From assembly GCA_002279765.1 (NCBI GenBank), contig NCCR01000316.1, positions 1 to 5,682 on the forward strand: a stretch of 5,682 nt of DNA, in the 5' to 3' direction. This DNA is from Verrucomicrobia bacterium 12-59-8. GTDB lineage: Bacteria > Verrucomicrobiota > Verrucomicrobiae > Verrucomicrobiales > Verrucomicrobiaceae. Under the pieces are notes generated by a model. The model worked only from the letters and a program-made list of their open reading frames with translations, was not told the origin of the DNA and did not search any database. This document shows positions 1 to 5,682 of the stretch, in pieces. The first letter of the stretch is position 1. The number at the start of each line of letters is the position of its first letter. The translations under genes and the position numbers were made by a program.

Positions 1-22
1 ATGCGCGCGAAAATTCGACCTC

Positions 23-50
23 GCTGGCCAGATGTGGAACCATGGCCAGC
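23..50. repeat. Perfect 8-bp inverted repeat downstream of the transposase remnant
   Basis: The arms GCTGGCCA (23-30) and TGGCCAGC (43-50) are exact reverse complements around a 12-nt loop. The repeat starts 22 nt beyond the stop codon of the minus-strand transposase. No T-run follows on the minus strand, so it does not look like a standard intrinsic terminator. IS200/IS605-type elements and REP-associated transposases are often flanked by short hairpins, so this could be a subterminal palindrome of the element. That is inference, because no matching copy was found at the 5' side of the gene. Confidence 0.4.
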
Positions 51-72
51 CGCCACCGCCCGATGCCTTCGC

Positions 73-1120
73 TTATCCCACCGAACGGAGCCGCAATCGT
101 CGCAGCGTGTAAAACGGCGTCTCAGACTCCGCCATCCGCCGGCCTCCCTCTTTGCGCTTCGGACTAAACCTCTCCCGCTGGGTTTCAAAGATGCCTTCCA
201 CGAACTCCTTGCTCCCCAGCACCACTCCATCGGTGAAATAACGCACGCGCAGCCGCACCAGTTCCGCAGGACTCAGCTTCCCACGCTCGGCCAAAACCGC
301 TCGCACAGTCTCGACGCTCACGCCGCGTCTCACCACGTTTTCGTTCTGAGCGTCCTTCACCTCACGACCTTCGGCGTGGAGGAGACAGCGATACGCCTCC
401 GCCGCACCTGCGCTCCGCCAGCCATCCACCGGTTTTCCCTGCGCCTTGCAGAGACCGCGCTGCGCTCTGCGGCTGCCGCCCAGCGCTTCGGCATACCTCG
501 CCTTTGCCTTCGACCAGCACGCTTTTAAAACGATCCATCCACAGTGTCCCCCTGCGCCCATGCCGCTTGTTGTACCACCGGCTGAATCGCTCCTTCACTT
601 CTTTGACGAAGAGGGACAGGTCACAAAACCGCTTCTTGAGCGCCTCAATGCGCTGATCGGCCAATGCCGTCAAACCACGCGCACGCAGATCGTTTAGTTC
701 ATCGCGCAGCAGCCCGACATACGTCCGGCTGTAAAGAACACTCAAATGCTCCATCAGCCTCGCCTCCCCATCAGCCCCCTCAAAACGCTGCAACCACGTC
801 TCCCGATGCGGCACCTCCGCCAGCAGATGGAAATGGTTTTTCATGATGCAGTAGGTCACCACCTTGATCCCCGAGAACTCCGCCATGCGCCAGATCACCC
901 GCCGCAGCGCCTCCTTTTCCACCTCATCAAAGAACACCTCCCCGCCACAAGTGCGTGACATGACATGGTAGCAGTAAGACTCCAGCGGCCCCTTGCCCAG
1001 GCGATGCCTCCCACCCGACCACGACCGCGCGCCAGGATAAAGCCCCGTCTTCGCATTCACCCCCACAAGCTGCTCTTCGAGCGGTAAAGTCTGGTAATCA
1101 GTGGTTTGAGCGATTTTCAT
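73..1120 (-). pseudogene. REP-associated (IS200-like, HUH/Y1) transposase, frameshifted with internal deletion
   Basis: Single-strand DNA transposase of the Y1/HUH class (RAYT-like), which in intact form would cut and rejoin hairpin-bearing DNA. The best start is the ATG at 1120 (MKIAQTTDY...). AGGA lies about 9 nt upstream of it; an earlier in-frame ATG at 1156 adds 12 unlikely residues. The N-terminal part shows YCYHVMSRT near residue 50 and the metal-binding HUH motif in MKNHFHLLAEVP (H96, H98). RGTLWMDRFKSVLVEGKGE, which typically precedes the catalytic helix, ends near residue 208 (position 497). Homology then jumps to another frame, starting YAEALGGSRRAQRGLC (495 downward) and running through ELVRLRVRYFTDGVVLGS to the TAA at 73-75. 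Relatives, as I recall the family, have roughly 29 residues between these blocks, including YIDLNPVRAGL with the nucleophilic tyrosine. These are missing here, with one extra nucleotide at the junction. The product should be inactive. Confident in family and frameshift; the deletion size is an estimate. Confidence 0.85.
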
Positions 1121-1160
1121 AGCGTCGCATCCTATCCGGAAAAGCGACGCCGTCAAACTG

Positions 1161-1179
1161 CATGCCTGGCATTATTTTA
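1161..1179. repeat. Short palindromic direct repeat, copy 1
   Basis: CATGCCTGGCATTATTTTA contains the palindrome ATGCC-T-GGCAT followed by an AT-rich tail. A second copy at 1355-1373 matches at 16 of 19 positions. The copy lies about 40 bp upstream of the transposase start, where a transposase-recognised end could sit. The function is unknown. Confidence 0.45.
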
Positions 1180-1273
1180 TGCTCCGTTGCTTTTTCGGCC
1201 TCCCAACCACCAGCGCCGCGCGGCTTGCCATCCGCAGCGCGGGACAATAAATTCTCCCTCCATCCGACCTGCT

Positions 1274-1289
1274 GCGGACTAAAGTCCGC
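1274..1289. repeat. REP-like hairpin, divergent copy D
   Basis: GCGGACT-AA-AGTCCGC is a perfect 7-bp stem closed by AA, and GCTC follows directly on the plus strand. The layout (7-bp stem, tiny loop, then GCTC) matches the repeats at 3511, 3622 and 3680, but the stem sequence differs and the flank (GCTCTCTGG versus GCTCCCAG) is degraded. I place it in the same family with moderate confidence because stem position and flank agree. It is in the same orientation as the copy at 3622-3648. Confidence 0.5.
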
Positions 1290-1354
1290 GCTCTCTGGCC
1301 TCTTTGGCCTGCACCGCTTTGCTCTGCGAAAAGCATGCTCAACCAAGGGCCATC

Positions 1355-1373
1355 CATGCCCGGCATGATTTTT
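1355..1373. repeat. Short palindromic direct repeat, copy 2
   Basis: CATGCCCGGCATGATTTTT contains a 13-bp odd palindrome (CATGCC-C-GGCATG, 1355-1367) followed by a T-rich tail. It is in the same orientation as the copy at 1161-1179, 194 bp away, with the REP-like hairpin at 1274 between them. The T-run after the palindrome gives it a loose resemblance to a weak terminator, but a stem of this geometry cannot fold well with a single-base loop. Confidence 0.45.
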
Positions 1374-1480
1374 CCGCGCAAAAAAATCACGCCTCATGCC
1401 TCCGGCTTCACGACGAACGGCGATTAATCAGTGGTCAGGGATGAGGTTCAACCGCACCGCAGAGCCTTATCACTGCTCAA

Positions 1481-1517
1481 GGGCGTGAGTCTGAAAAGAC
1501 TTCACGCCCTCTTTTTT
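1481..1517 (+). terminator. Rho-independent terminator, rightward, with no visible gene upstream
   Basis: GGGCGTGA (1481-1488) pairs with TCACGCCC (1502-1509). An inner GTCT/AGAC stem is closed by a GAAA tetraloop, with one bulged T on the 3' side. TCTTTTTT follows immediately (1510-1517). This is a textbook intrinsic terminator on the plus strand. No plus-strand coding gene precedes it in the window. It could insulate the efflux operon from upstream read-through, end a small RNA, or be the leftover end of a lost gene. Confidence 0.85.
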
Positions 1518-1613
1518 GATGGCGTCGGACGCCCCGCCCCTCCGCATGAAGTCCCGCAGCAAATCCAAGCAGCAGGACGAGAGGCCCGGCACCCGACAAA
1601 CACTTGAAACCAT

Positions 1614-1642
1614 TTGACCAGCCCGGCCCGTTAAGTTAAACA
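1614..1642 (+). promoter_or_regulatory. Tentative sigma-70-like promoter for the efflux operon
   Basis: TTGACC (1614-1619) resembles a -35 box. Seventeen bases later TAAACA (1637-1642) is a poor -10 box. If used, transcription would begin near 1649 and leave a leader of under 10 nt before the ATG at 1658, consistent with the lack of a Shine-Dalgarno sequence there. The -10 would lie within the operator-like dyad. The alternative TATAAA at 1649-1654 is a better -10 but would start transcription past the ATG. Weak evidence. Confidence 0.2.
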
Positions 1643-1667
1643 GCTGTTTATAAACGCATGTTTAACT
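1634..1667. promoter_or_regulatory. Operator-like 34-bp dyad overlapping the TetR start codon
   Basis: AGTTAAACA (1634-1642) and TGTTTAACT (1659-1667) are exact inverted arms. At the same dyad centre lies the perfect palindrome GTTTATAAAC (1646-1655). In total 28 of 34 bases obey one symmetry axis, and only two 3-base spacers (1643-1645 and 1656-1658) break it. A second, offset palindrome TAAACAGCTGTTTA (1637-1650) overlaps it. TetR-family dimers bind such dyads next to their own genes, so this is the best candidate site for autorepression and control of the downstream adaptor and pump. It covers the ATG at 1658-1660, so bound protein would block transcription start or early elongation. The assignment to this regulator is inference from position and symmetry. 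Confidence 0.7.
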
Positions 1668-2347
1668 CTTCTTCTCCATCCCGCGAACATGATGCCGAAG
1701 CGCGCCGCGAGCGCCTGCTGAAGGCTGCCGCCACCGTCTTTGCCAAAGATGGCTTTGAGAAGGCCAGCCTGCGTGCCATCTGCCTGAAGGCGAAGGCCAA
1801 CGTGGCGGCGGTGAAGTATTACTTTGGCAGCAAGGAAGGACTCTACCGCGAAGTCTTCCTCTCCTCCTGCCAGCAAAGCATGGACAAAGATGCACCCGTC
1901 ACCCTGGCGGAGGGTGCTGCTCCTGAAGAAACTTTGCGCCGCTGGATTCGTCATCTGCTGGATCATGTGCTGCTGAAGCGCGCCGCGAATCCGGTGAAAA
2001 GCCAGATCATGGCCCACGAGATGCGCGAGCCCACGCCCTGCATGAACGAGTTCATCAAGCTCGTCGTCAGACCTTTCCATGAAGAGCTTCAGCGCATCAT
2101 CGCCGCCGTGCTTGGCAGGAAGCAGGTCGATGAAGAGTGCATCCTTTACTGCCATCACATCATCGGCCTCTGCATTCACTACGACCACTGCCGCGTCTTC
2201 ATTGACCGCCTGGGTCCGCCCGTGCCCAAGACGGCGGAAGAGGTGCAGCGCCTGGCTGACAACATTGCCGACTTTGTTCTCGGTGCGCTGACTTCACAAC
2301 GCACCGCAGTGCCGAAACCCCTCCCACGCTCGAAGAAAAAGCCATGA
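1658..2347 (+). CDS. TetR-family transcriptional repressor, CecR/YbiH-like
   Basis: A 229-residue DNA-binding repressor, typical in length for the family. Residues about 18-66 form the TetR N-terminal domain: RERLLKAAATVFAKDGFEKA leads into the helix-turn-helix (about 36-56), ending in the characteristic VKYYFGSKEGLYREVF. The C-terminal half carries MAHEMREPTPCMNEF (about 118-131) and a later IIGLCIHYDHC segment. These resemble the ligand-binding domain of CecR/YbiH-type regulators (DUF1956), which in E. coli control an adaptor-containing exporter. The ligand cannot be read from sequence. The start is the ATG at 1658; no Shine-Dalgarno precedes it and no better in-frame start exists, so a leaderless or SD-independent start is likely. 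The stop overlaps the adaptor's ATG (ATGA, 2344-2347), which implies one transcript and coupled translation. A symmetrical operator-like site covers its own start, arguing for autorepression. Confidence 0.93.
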   Translation: MFNSSSPSREHDAEARRERLLKAAATVFAKDGFEKASLRAICLKAKANVAAVKYYFGSKEGLYREVFLSSCQQSMDKDAPVTLAEGAAPEETLRRWIRHLLDHVLLKRAANPVKSQIMAHEMREPTPCMNEFIKLVVRPFHEELQRIIAAVLGRKQVDEECILYCHHIIGLCIHYDHCRVFIDRLGPPVPKTAEEVQRLADNIADFVLGALTSQRTAVPKPLPRSKKKP

Positions 2348-3441
2348 CTTCCCCTCTCTCCAAATGCCTCGCACTCGGCCTCAGCGCCCTGGGGCTTGCC
2401 CTGACCGGCTGTGGCAAAGCACCGGCTTCAGCACCTGCCGCCGCGCCCAAAGCCCCCGCAGCGATCAGCGTCAAAACGGCCGCCGCCCAGGAGGGACCCA
2501 TGCCGCGCTACCTTCGCCTCACCGGTGAAATCACCGCCGCACAAAATGCCGCCGTGGCCGCAGACACGACCGGCAAGGTGATCGAGACGCCCGTTGAACG
2601 TGGCACCGTTGTCAAAGCAGGCGATGTGCTGGTCCAGCTCGACAGCCGCACCGCCGCTCTCAATCTCGTGGAAGCCGAAGCCAATGTGGTGCAGGCGAAA
2701 TCAAAGCTCGATCTCGCGGAGAGCGAGGTGAAGCGCAATACACCGCTCGCTCAAATGAAGGCCGTTTCCGACACCGAGTTCGCCCGCATCAAAGCAGACC
2801 GCGATGCCGCCGCCGCAAGCCTGTCCGCCTCTGAAGCGCGCCGCGACATGGCCAGGAAGACACTCGGAGATGCCACCATCCGTGCGCCGTTTGACGGCAC
2901 GGTGGCCGAGCGCTTTGTGACCGCAGGCGAATACGTCATGGCAAACTCGAAGGTCGCTCAAGTCATCGACCTGCAGCATCTGCGCCTGCTGGTGAATATC
3001 GCGGAGCCCTCCGTGGGTCTCATCAAAGCGGGGCAGAAGGTGGAGTTCAGCGTCACTCCCTTTCCCGGCGAGTTCTTCACCGGCACCGTCAAATTCATCG
3101 GCGCTGCGGTGCGTGCTGAATCGCGTGATCTCCAGGTCGAGGCCGAGGTGACAAACAGCGATGGCCGCCTGCGCCCCGGACTCTTCGTGGAGGCACGCCT
3201 CGCCCTGCCGGAGCAGCCCGCCGTCACCATTCCCGTCAGCGCCGTGCGCGCAGACGGCGCAGTGCAGAGGGTCTGGGTCGTGGAGTCAGGCCAGCTCAGC
3301 GAGCGCCTGGTGGAAGTCGGCGAGACCAACAAGGACCGCATCGAAATCCGCCGGGGTGTGCAGAAGGGCGAAAACGTCGTGCTCTCTCCGGGCGCAGAAG
3401 CTGCAGACGGCGTGCCGGTGCAGACCGCTCCTCAATCTTGA
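2344..3441 (+). CDS. RND efflux periplasmic adaptor (membrane fusion protein), lipoprotein
   Basis: A 365-residue HlyD/AcrA-type adaptor that would bridge the inner-membrane pump to an outer-membrane channel across the periplasm. The N-terminus is a lipoprotein signal peptide with lipobox LTGC (Cys23), so the mature protein would be lipid-anchored, as AcrA is. An Ala/Pro-rich linker follows. Residues about 70-95 (GKVIETPVERGTVVKAGDVLVQLDS) form the first lipoyl-like half. About 99-170 is a heptad-rich alpha-hairpin (EAEANVVQAKSKLDLAESEV and the return helix). RAPFDGTVAERFVTAGEYV (from 180) is the second lipoyl half. A beta-barrel follows (about 205-285), then a membrane-proximal domain containing IPVSAVRADGAVQRVWVV. 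The ATG overlaps the regulator's stop by 4 nt, and a weak purine-rich stretch (GAAGAAAAA) lies upstream. The length is normal and no lesion is seen. The partner pump starts 364 nt downstream, an unusually wide gap. The substrate is unknown; the pump type points to drugs or other amphiphiles rather than metals. Confidence 0.95.
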   Translation: MTSPLSKCLALGLSALGLALTGCGKAPASAPAAAPKAPAAISVKTAAAQEGPMPRYLRLTGEITAAQNAAVAADTTGKVIETPVERGTVVKAGDVLVQLDSRTAALNLVEAEANVVQAKSKLDLAESEVKRNTPLAQMKAVSDTEFARIKADRDAAAASLSASEARRDMARKTLGDATIRAPFDGTVAERFVTAGEYVMANSKVAQVIDLQHLRLLVNIAEPSVGLIKAGQKVEFSVTPFPGEFFTGTVKFIGAAVRAESRDLQVEAEVTNSDGRLRPGLFVEARLALPEQPAVTIPVSAVRADGAVQRVWVVESGQLSERLVEVGETNKDRIEIRRGVQKGENVVLSPGAEAADGVPVQTAPQS

Positions 3442-3510
3442 ACAGCACTCATGAACGCCCCACAAACCTCCCACGCGAACACACGCAGCTCCGCATCTGG
3501 ATGCTCCGTA

Positions 3511-3551
3511 CTGGGAGCGCCGATATTTTATCGGCTCCGGGCGAACGTCCC
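3511..3551. repeat. REP-like hairpin repeat, copy A
   Basis: A 41-bp unit identical at every position to the copy at 3680-3720 and in the same orientation. Order on the plus strand: CTGGGAGC box, hairpin GCCGATA-TTT-TATCGGC (3519-3535), then TCCGGGCGAACGTCCC. The stem can extend by three pairs (GGA with TCC) across a 2-nt bulge, much like the bulged stems of classical enterobacterial REP elements. Copy and flank conservation identify it as a mobile or dispersed repeat rather than chance symmetry. Confidence 0.85.
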
Positions 3552-3590
3552 TTCCCCATCGACATTCAATCAGACCGCCAAGAAAAGTGT

Positions 3591-3648
3591 GGGTCGTTCG
3601 CACCTCCGGCAGCAAAGCCCAGAGCCGGTTACAAACCGGCGCTCCCAG
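3591..3648. repeat. REP-like hairpin repeat, copy B (inverted, covarying stem)
   Basis: This is the same unit in the opposite orientation, longer between box and stem. GGGTCGTTCGCAC (3591-3603) matches the outer box of the other copies (GGGACGTTCGCCC on their reverse strand) at 11 of 13 positions. The hairpin is GCCGGTT-ACA-AACCGGC (3624-3640), followed by GCTCCCAG (3641-3648). Against copies A and C the boxes on both sides of the stem are identical, but the inner pairs differ in a compensating way, so the helix is preserved. Confidence 0.8.
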
Positions 3649-3679
3649 CACAGAGCCGCCCGAAGGGCGCATCTCATTG

Positions 3680-3720
3680 CTGGGAGCGCCGATATTTTAT
3701 CGGCTCCGGGCGAACGTCCC
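3680..3720. repeat. REP-like hairpin repeat, copy C
   Basis: Identical over 41 bp to the repeat at 3511-3551, with hairpin GCCGATA-TTT-TATCGGC at 3688-3704. It faces copy B as an inverted pair: CGGCGCTCCCAGCA (3637-3650) and TGCTGGGAGCGCCG (3678-3691) are exact 14-bp complements. A further small hairpin, CGCCC-GAA-GGGCG (3657-3669), sits between them almost on the same axis. The paired arrangement resembles a BIME, in which REP units alternate in orientation. Confidence 0.85.
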
Positions 3721-3805
3721 CGCCACTCCGCGCCCTCCAGCGCCCCAATGGTATGAATAAGCACAATCCCACACAACCGGCCTAATCCCCTCCCCCTTCT
3801 CCCTC

Positions 3806-5682
3806 ATGCAATGGCTCGCCCGCATCTGTGTTCAGCGCCCCGTCCTCGCCAGCGTCATCGTGCTGGTCTTCGTCGTCGTCGGCCTCATCGGTTACACCCG
3901 CCTGCCGGTTGACCGCTTTCCCAAGGTGGACTTCCCCACCGTCGCCATCACCACTCGCCTTAACGGGGCAACCCCCAAGGAAGTGGAAACCCAGATCACC
4001 GACAAAATCGAAGAAGCGGTGAACACCGTCAGCGGCATTGATGAACTACGCTCCGTCTCCAGCGAAGGCATCTCCCAGGTCATTGTCGTCTTCCTGCTGG
4101 AAAAGAACGTGGACGTCGCCGCGCAGGAAATCCGCGACCGCGTGAACCGCATCATCGTCGATCTCCCCGACGACGCCGATCCCCCCATCGTCGAAAAGCT
4201 CGATCCCGATGCCTCGCCCATCCTCAACGTCGCGCTCACCGCCGACCGCCCCGCGCGCGAGATCACCGAATACGCGGACAAGGTCCTGCGCCGTCAGCTA
4301 GAAAGCGTGCCCGGCGTCGGACAGGCAACCCTGCTCGGCGGCCGCAAACGCCAGATCAATGTGTGGATGGACCCCGTGCGCCTCCGCTCCTTCAATCTCA
4401 CCGCCATCGATGTACAGAAAGCACTGCGCTCCCAAAACGTGCAGATCCCCGCTGGCACCGTGAAAGACGCCGCCAGCCAGGAAGGCCTGCGCGTCCTCGG
4501 CAAAGCCGCCTCAGTGGCCGAGCTGCGCCAGATGGTCGTGCGTGAAAAAGACGGCGGCCTCGTGCGCCTCGGAGACGTGGCCCGCGTGGACGATGGCGAA
4601 GAAGAGCCGCAGACCGCCGCACGCCGCAATGGTGTCCCCAGCGTCGTCATTTCCCTGCGCAAGCAGTCCGGCGAAAACACCATCAAGGTGGTCGATGCCG
4701 TGCAGGAGCGCCTGACTGAAGTGAAAAAGATGCTGCCCGCCGGCTACTCCATCAATGTCGTTCGTGACAACTCCCTCGTCATCCGCACCAGCACCCACGC
4801 CGTGCAGGAGCATCTCATCCTCGGTGGCGGGTTTGCCGCGCGCATCGTGCTGCTCTTCCTTGGCAACACCCGCGCCACCGTCATCGCCGCCCTGTCCATT
4901 CCCACCTCCATCATCGCCGCCTTTGGCGTCATGTGGGCGCAGGATGTCACGCTCAATCAGATCAGCCTCGTCGCCCTCGCGCTCGCCGTCGGCATCGTCA
5001 TCGATGACGCCATCATCGTCGTGGAAAACATCGTCCATCACATGGAGGAGAAAGGCGAAAACGCGCATGACGCCGCCATCAATGGCACGCGCGAGATCGG
5101 CCTCGCCGTCATGGCCACCACGCTCTCGCTGCTCGCCGTCTTCGTTCCCGTCGCCTTCCTCAGCGGCATCGTCGGCATGTTCTTGAAGAGCTTCGGCCTC
5201 ACCATGGCCTTCGCCATCGCCGTGTCCCTGCTCATCAGCTTCACCCTCGTGCCCTCCCTCGCCGCACGCATGCTCGGCCGCCGCCGCAAGAGCTGGATCG
5301 AGCGCGCCCTCGACCGAGTGGTGAATGTTTTCTACCGCCCCATCGAGGCCATCTACATGATCATGCTGCGCTTCTCCATGCGCCACCGCTGGGTCATCAT
5401 CCTCGCCTGCTTCGGCGCGCTCGCCTCCCTGCCCACGCTCATGGGCATCGTGCAAAAAAGCTTCATGCCGCCCACCGAAGAAGCCGAGTTCATCGTCAAC
5501 ATCCGCGTCCCCGAAGGCACCACCCTCGCCTCCACCGATCTCCTCGGCGAGCGCGTCGCACGCAGCATCCGCGCCCTGCCCGGCGTGGAGTCCACCCTCC
5601 TTACCATCGGCGACAATGACCAGCGCGTGCCCAATCTCGCCGGCATCTACGTCCGCCTCACAGACCCCGACACCCGCACCGC
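3806..5682 (+). CDS. RND multidrug efflux pump, inner-membrane permease (HAE-1-like), 5' part
   Basis: Proton-driven inner-membrane transporter that would pass amphiphilic compounds to the adaptor and an outer-membrane channel. Only the first 625 codons are present, uninterrupted to the window's right edge; family members are usually 1000-1100 residues. The start [17 protein letters not shown] (ATG 3806) is typical, with the first membrane helix at about 12-30. The porter domain follows ([38 protein letters not shown]). Membrane helices 2-6 span about 334-490. The proton-relay aspartates D400 and D401 lie in [15 protein letters not shown], matching D407/D408 of E. coli Acr[22 protein letters not shown] and [20 protein letters not shown] follow. 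Helix 7 is at about 529-549, then the second porter half begins ([10 protein letters not shown]). One oddity is Arg346 within helix 2. No Shine-Dalgarno is visible. The [10 protein letters not shown] porter region looks HAE-1-like rather than CusA-like, so drugs or lipophiles are likelier substrates than metals. Confidence 0.95.
   Translation, partial: MQWLARICVQRPVLASVIVLVFVVVGLIGYTRLPVDRFPKVDFPTVAITTRLNGATPKEVETQITDKIEEAVNTVSGIDELRSVSSEGISQVIVVFLLEKNVDVAAQEIRDRVNRIIVDLPDDADPPIVEKLDPDASPILNVALTADRPAREITEYADKVLRRQLESVPGVGQATLLGGRKRQINVWMDPVRLRSFNLTAIDVQKALRSQNVQIPAGTVKDAASQEGLRVLGKAASVAELRQMVVREKDGGLVRLGDVARVDDGEEEPQTAARRNGVPSVVISLRKQSGENTIKVVDAVQERLTEVKKMLPAGYSINVVRDNSLVIRTSTHAVQEHLILGGGFAARIVLLFLGNTRATVIAALSIPTSIIAAFGVMWAQDVTLNQISLVALALAVGIVIDDAIIVVENIVHHMEEKGENAHDAAINGTREIGLAVMATTLSLLAVFVPVAFLSGIVGMFLKSFGLTMAFAIAVSLLISFTLVPSLAARMLGRRRKSWIERALDRVVNVFYRPIEAIYMIMLRFSMRHRWVIILACFGALASLPTLMGIVQKSFMPPTEEAEFIVNIRVPEGTTLASTDLLGERVARSIRALPGVESTLLTIGDNDQRVPNLAGIYVRLTDPDTRT

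Larger units (their letters stand above)
1121..1657. other. Gene-free interval between transposase remnant and efflux operon
   Basis: These 537 nt contain no reading frame that looks like a protein. The short frames on both strands are low-complexity and lack a plausible start. A 23-codon frame at 1546-1617 (MKSRSKSKQQDER...) has no ribosome binding site and no recognisable motif. The interval holds a pair of short palindromic direct repeats (1161-1179, 1355-1373), a hairpin at 1274-1289, a rightward terminator at 1481-1517, a small GGCGTC-G-GACGCC palindrome at 1521-1533, and the operator-like dyad at 1634-1667. Base composition varies sharply, with AT-rich patches near 1175, 1370 and 1630-1667. 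Confidence 0.6.
3442..3805. other. 364-nt intergenic gap inside the efflux operon, filled by hairpin repeats
   Basis: Adaptor and pump genes of RND systems usually abut or overlap; here they are 364 nt apart. Most of the gap is accounted for by three copies of one hairpin repeat (3511-3551, 3591-3648, 3680-3720). Frames that span it (for example from ATG 3451) translate the repeats into low-complexity peptides and are not credible proteins. No terminator-like T-run follows any hairpin, so read-through from adaptor to pump is plausible. No strong promoter for the pump is evident. The last 25 nt before the pump start are pyrimidine-rich and lack a Shine-Dalgarno. Confidence 0.7.

Noticed and set aside
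1..528. Long plus-strand frame at the left edge
   Set aside because: It is antisense to the transposase remnant, whose family motifs are clear on the minus strand. The plus-strand product has no recognisable domain.
1095..1435. 11-bp direct repeat TAATCAGTGGT at 1095-1105 and 1425-1435
   Set aside because: A few 11-bp matches are expected by chance in a window of this size, and similarity does not extend on either side.
1446..1460. GGTTCAACC resembling a tRNA T-arm
   Set aside because: The flanking bases do not form the 5-bp T stem, and no acceptor, D or anticodon arms are found around it.
1546..1617. 23-codon frame upstream of the regulator as a possible leader peptide
   Set aside because: No ribosome binding site, no conserved motif, and it probably lies upstream of the transcription start.
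3511..3720. Repeats considered as a CRISPR array
   Set aside because: Only three units, one inverted, with irregular spacing and no cas genes; the pattern fits REP/BIME elements.
3451..3756. 101-codon plus-strand frame between adaptor and pump
   Set aside because: It runs through all three hairpin repeats, has no ribosome binding site, and its product is repeat-derived low-complexity sequence. An overlapping frame from 3438 is equally open for the same reason.
4511..5455. 314-codon minus-strand frame rich in Asp, Glu, Gly and His
   Set aside because: It lies antisense to the RND pump; the composition results from the strong C bias at third codon positions of the pump gene.

Overview
The window looks like a GC-rich Gram-negative chromosome, most likely from a verrucomicrobial (PVC-group) bacterium. 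This placement is inference. It rests on the style of the IS200-like transposase remnant, the short hairpin repeats ending in GCGCTCCCAG, and weak or absent Shine-Dalgarno sequences at three of the four gene starts. No taxonomic marker gene is present.

Layout: (1) Positions 73-1120, minus strand, hold a REP-associated (IS200/IS605-like, HUH) tyrosine transposase. It is broken by one internal lesion near 496: a frameshift plus an apparent loss of about 29 codons that should carry the catalytic tyrosine. A perfect 8-bp inverted repeat (23-50) lies just past its 3' end. (2) Positions 1121-1657 carry no convincing gene. They contain two near-identical short palindromic repeats (1161 and 1355), a small hairpin (1274-1289), a strong rho-independent terminator pointing right (1481-1517), and a 34-bp dyad (1634-1667) at the start of the next gene. 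(3) Positions 1658-2347 encode a TetR-family repressor of the CecR/YbiH type. (4) Positions 2344-3441 encode a lipoprotein periplasmic adaptor (RND membrane fusion protein) whose ATG overlaps the regulator's stop as ATGA. (5) Positions 3442-3805 are a 364-nt gap holding three copies of one hairpin repeat; two copies are identical over 41 bp, and the third is inverted with compensatory stem changes. (6) Positions 3806-5682 encode the first 625 codons of an RND (HAE-1-like) inner-membrane pump, which runs off the right edge.

Together the TetR, adaptor and pump genes form a self-regulated tripartite efflux operon. The repressor probably binds the dyad over its own start codon and so would control the whole unit. 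The adaptor and pump would work with an outer-membrane TolC-like channel that is not in the window. The regulator and adaptor are translationally coupled, whereas the pump is set apart by the repeat cluster. This suggests that REP-like elements invaded the operon and may now affect mRNA stability or the stoichiometry of adaptor and pump.

The most interesting material is non-coding: a hairpin repeat family whose stems covary between copies, next to a dead member of the transposase class known to move such repeats. I see no evidence for a wholly new enzymatic system.
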